Notes under the pieces: model-generated
Database searches by the model: none
The model's input: the letters and a program-made list of their open reading frames with translations, nothing else
Told to the model about the DNA's origin: nothing
Assembly: GCA_002394305.1 (NCBI GenBank)
Contig: DGTM01000045.1
Span: 27,873 to 60,682 of the forward strand
DNA: 32,810 nucleotides
Direction of reading: 5' to 3'
Origin: Prevotellaceae bacterium UBA4336
Lineage (GTDB): Bacteria > Bacteroidota > Bacteroidia > Bacteroidales > Bacteroidaceae
Translations under genes and position numbers: made by a program
Part shown: positions 30,597-32,810 of the stretch, piece after piece
How the letters are laid out: every line of letters begins with the position of its first letter
Position numbering within the stretch: the stretch's first letter is position 1

Positions 30597-30629
30597 CAAA
30601 CCCCTCTCCGAGGAGAGGGGCCTTTTTTT
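30597..30629 (+). terminator. Terminator after asnA
   Basis: CCCCTCTCC (30601-30609) and GGAGAGGGG (30612-30620) form the stem, followed by CC and seven Ts. The preceding CTCACCCCAAA with this stem resembles a repeat widespread between bacterial genes. Confidence 0.88.
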
Positions 30630-30661
30630 ATTCACTTATTCAATAACCAATCAATCAACCA

Positions 30662-32731
30662 ATGTACAACAAACATCAAGACAGGCCAGCCGTCGTCACC
30701 TGGAGGCAGTTCGCCAACAGGGGCTACAGCGCTTTCGCCAGTCTTCATCGTCAGGTACGCATCGGCATCCTCAGCGTCGCCACGCTCGGTGTGGCGGCCC
30801 AGGCACATGCCCGCCTCAACGACACCGTCGTGACGGAGGCCGAAGAGAAGGAGACCATCGACGAGGGAGACTTGACCGAGGTGACCGTGAGCGGCACCAT
30901 GGCCCCGCTGACGCAGTTGCAGTCGGCACGCATCGTGAGTGTACTCAGCCGCCAGGACATCGAGCAGGCGGCGGTGCAGAGTATCAACGACCTCTTCAAG
31001 TTAGTCACCGGCGTGGACGTCCGGCAGCGCGGTGGCTTTGGTATTCAGACGGACATCAGCATCGATGGCGGCACCTTCGACCAGGTCACCCTCCTGCTCA
31101 ACGGCATCGACATCGGCAATCCCCAGACAGGACATCTTTCGGCAGACCTGCCCGTCAGCATCAGCGACATCGAGCGCATCGAGGTGCTTGAGGGCGCGGC
31201 CAGTCGCGTCTATGGCGGCCAGAGCTTCGGCGGAGCCATCAACATCGTCACACGGCAGGACAAGGGGCGGACGGCGGACCTCCGCGCAGCGGGCGGCTCC
31301 TTCGGGACGGCCGAGGGCGAAGCTCGCCTGGCGCTCACCACCGGCCGTGTCAGCAACCGCATCAGCGGCAGCGGGGGCAGGACCGACGGCGGCACGCAGA
31401 ACAGCTCCTGGCAGAAGGGTCAGCTCTACTATCAGGGCGACTACGAGGACCAGAGCCTCCGCCTCGACTGGCAGTTCGGCTACAGCCGGAAGCACTATGG
31501 CGCCAACACCTTCTACAGCGCTGCCTATCCCGACCAGTACGAGCGCAACCAGCGCATCATGACCAGCGTCAGCGCCGAGACGAAGGGACGCTTCCACTTC
31601 ACGCCGCAGGTCTTCTGGAACCGCTCTCACGACAACTTCGAGCTCATCCACGGCCAGACATTCGGCGAGAACTTCCATCGCTCGGACGTCTATGGCATCC
31701 GCGTGGGCGGACATTTCGACTGGCTGGCCGGCCGGACCGCCGTCTCCGCCCTCATCCGCCACGAGGACATCCTCAGCACCAACCTCGGGCGCGACCTGGA
31801 GCCCGGGAACTATGTGCCCGTCGGTCTCTGGTCGGAGGCTAACGGTCAGAGCACCTACACCCGCAGCGATGGCCGCACCACCACATCCTTCTCCGTGGAG
31901 CACAACGTGTTGCTGCCCGGCTGGACGCTCTCCGCTGGCCTCATGGCAAGCCGCACCTCCGGCATCGGACACGGCTTCAGCTTCTATCCGGGCGTCGACA
32001 TTGCCTGGCGACCCGCGTCCCGCTGGAAGGTGCTCTTCTCCTACAACAAAGGCTTCCGCCTGCCTACCTTCACCGAGCTCTACTACAAGAGCCCGACGCA
32101 CGAGGGGAACCGCGACCTCCGCCCCGAGCACAACCACTCCTTCTCGCTGGGCGGACAGTACACCGCGCCGGGCGTGAGCGCCTCGCTGCGCGGCTTCTAC
32201 CACCGTGGCACACAGATGATCGACTGGGTGATGTATGCGCCCGACGACATCTACCACACCGCAGCCTTCCGCCTCGACAACGTCGGTGTGCAGCTGCAGG
32301 GCAAGGTATCCTTCCCACAGCTCCTCGCCCGCGACACGTGGGTGCAGACCGCCAGCCTGGGCTACACCTATATCTACCAGGACAAGCACGATGCCGAGGG
32401 CGTCTACAAGAGCAACTACGCGATGGAGTACCTCAGGCACAAGTTCGTGGCGAGCCTGACGCACCGCATCGTCAGCCGTCTCTCCATGGCATGGGACGTG
32501 CGTTGGCAGCAGCGCATGGGCAGCTACATGAGTGGCGGCCAGCGCGTCGGCTACCATCCCTACTGGACGCTCGACGCCAAGCTGCAGTGGGATGCGCCCC
32601 GCTACAACCTCTACGTCCAGGCCACCAACATCACCGACCACCGCTACTACGACCTCGGCTCCGTGCCTCAGCCCGGCATCTGGGTCATGGCAGGCGCAAG
32701 GCTCAAGGTCGACCTCGCCAAGGTCTTCTGA
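30662..32731 (+). CDS. TonB-dependent receptor, BtuB/siderophore type, with extended signal region
   Basis: The protein has 689 residues. The N-terminal 50 residues carry a conserved-looking extension (WRQFANRGYSAFASLHRQV) before the hydrophobic core IGILSVATLGVAAQAHA. A TonB-box-like LTEVTVSGT (71-79) follows. The plug has VRQRGGFGIQTDISIDGGT, LLLNGID and RIEVLEGAASRVYGGQSFGG, and a 22-strand barrel completes the chain. The plug most resembles BtuB-like receptors, but the substrate is unproven and no cobalamin riboswitch fits in the 76-bp upstream gap. There is no SusD partner before the window ends. Repeat array D starts 3 bp after the stop. Confidence 0.93.
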   Translation: MYNKHQDRPAVVTWRQFANRGYSAFASLHRQVRIGILSVATLGVAAQAHARLNDTVVTEAEEKETIDEGDLTEVTVSGTMAPLTQLQSARIVSVLSRQDIEQAAVQSINDLFKLVTGVDVRQRGGFGIQTDISIDGGTFDQVTLLLNGIDIGNPQTGHLSADLPVSISDIERIEVLEGAASRVYGGQSFGGAINIVTRQDKGRTADLRAAGGSFGTAEGEARLALTTGRVSNRISGSGGRTDGGTQNSSWQKGQLYYQGDYEDQSLRLDWQFGYSRKHYGANTFYSAAYPDQYERNQRIMTSVSAETKGRFHFTPQVFWNRSHDNFELIHGQTFGENFHRSDVYGIRVGGHFDWLAGRTAVSALIRHEDILSTNLGRDLEPGNYVPVGLWSEANGQSTYTRSDGRTTTSFSVEHNVLLPGWTLSAGLMASRTSGIGHGFSFYPGVDIAWRPASRWKVLFSYNKGFRLPTFTELYYKSPTHEGNRDLRPEHNHSFSLGGQYTAPGVSASLRGFYHRGTQMIDWVMYAPDDIYHTAAFRLDNVGVQLQGKVSFPQLLARDTWVQTASLGYTYIYQDKHDAEGVYKSNYAMEYLRHKFVASLTHRIVSRLSMAWDVRWQQRMGSYMSGGQRVGYHPYWTLDAKLQWDAPRYNLYVQATNITDHRYYDLGSVPQPGIWVMAGARLKVDLAKVF

Positions 32732-32734
32732 AGG

Positions 32735-32810
32735 ATAAGCGCCCGGCTCTCCCGGCAGAAGCGCGTGCCGCGATGCCCATAAGAGCCTTGCTCTTCTGAA
32801 ATAAGAGCCT
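32735..32810. repeat. 22-bp periodic array D (three units and a partial, cut by window end)
   Basis: Units start at 32735, 32757, 32779 and 32801, exactly 22 bp apart. Unit 1 (ATAAGCGCCCGGCTCTCC...) and unit 3 (ATAAGAGCCTTGCTCTTC...) match at 15 of 22 positions. Unit 4 repeats ATAAGAGCCT of unit 3. Read in the gene's direction it shares the ATAA...CTCTTC layout of array B read on its own upstream gene's strand. Confidence 0.8.

Noticed and set aside
30586..30661. Cobalamin riboswitch before the BtuB-like receptor
   Set aside because: Only 76 bp are available, mostly occupied by the asnA terminator; no B12-box was seen.

Overview
The window is chromosomal DNA from an anaerobic Bacteroidota, most likely order Bacteroidales and probably a GC-rich relative of Prevotellaceae; genus level is inference. 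The evidence is repeated promoters of the Bacteroidota sigma-ABfr type (-33 TTG/TTTG, about 19-21 bp, -7 TAnnTTTG), an oxygen-independent ribonucleotide reductase (NrdD/NrdG), AsnA, a FimB/Mfa2-type fimbrial lipoprotein, a DUF6359-like lipoprotein, TonB-dependent receptors, and a Rho factor with the long disordered insertion typical of gut Bacteroidales. I see no prophage, IS, CRISPR or plasmid genes. I support 28 protein genes, two of them very short (48 and 55 codons), and one tRNA.

Layout. 105-4790 (minus): nrdD-nrdG-mrp-GH16 glucanase, apparently one transcript. 5253-6895 (plus): membrane-anchored coiled-coil protein and trmB, translationally coupled by TAATG. 7009-7408: tRNA-Asp(GUC) whose 3' end plus terminator hairpin is repeated in tandem. 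7819-10218 (minus): small membrane protein, outer-membrane barrel protein and a secreted transglutaminase-fold protein with a C-terminal dockerin. 10390-10809 (minus): small HAD hydrolase. 10967-11791 (plus): Wza-like export lipoprotein. 11802-12477 (minus): a 48-residue membrane peptide and a DUF6359-like lipoprotein, divergent from a FimB/Mfa2-like lipoprotein (12567-13550). 13593-17198 (minus): lipoprotein, a winged-helix/HATPase fusion regulator and a TonB-dependent receptor. 17406-24441 (plus): small winged-helix protein, YqiA-like esterase, ffh, folD, patatin-barrel phospholipase and a DUF4421-like protein. 24489-26390 (minus): rho, divergent from 26606-29420 (ABC-F ATPase and YpfJ-type zinc protease), followed by asnA and a second TonB-dependent receptor.

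The most unusual content is in the gaps. Four intergenic stretches (1-105, 7460-7745, 17713-18020, 32735-32810) hold degenerate arrays with a strict 21-22 bp period. The unit sequence drifts along and between arrays while the period stays fixed near two DNA helical turns. Three of the four start or stop at, or a few bases beyond, a gene's 3' end or terminator, and the units run in the same orientation relative to that gene. I do not recognise this as a named family. Other repeats are a 9-bp tandem repeat between nrdG and mrp, a 43-44 bp hairpin-bearing repeat before ffh, and the 131-132 bp tRNA-tail tandem. The most unusual protein is the OmpR-type winged helix fused to a degenerate histidine-kinase ATPase domain, with no receiver or dimerisation domain.
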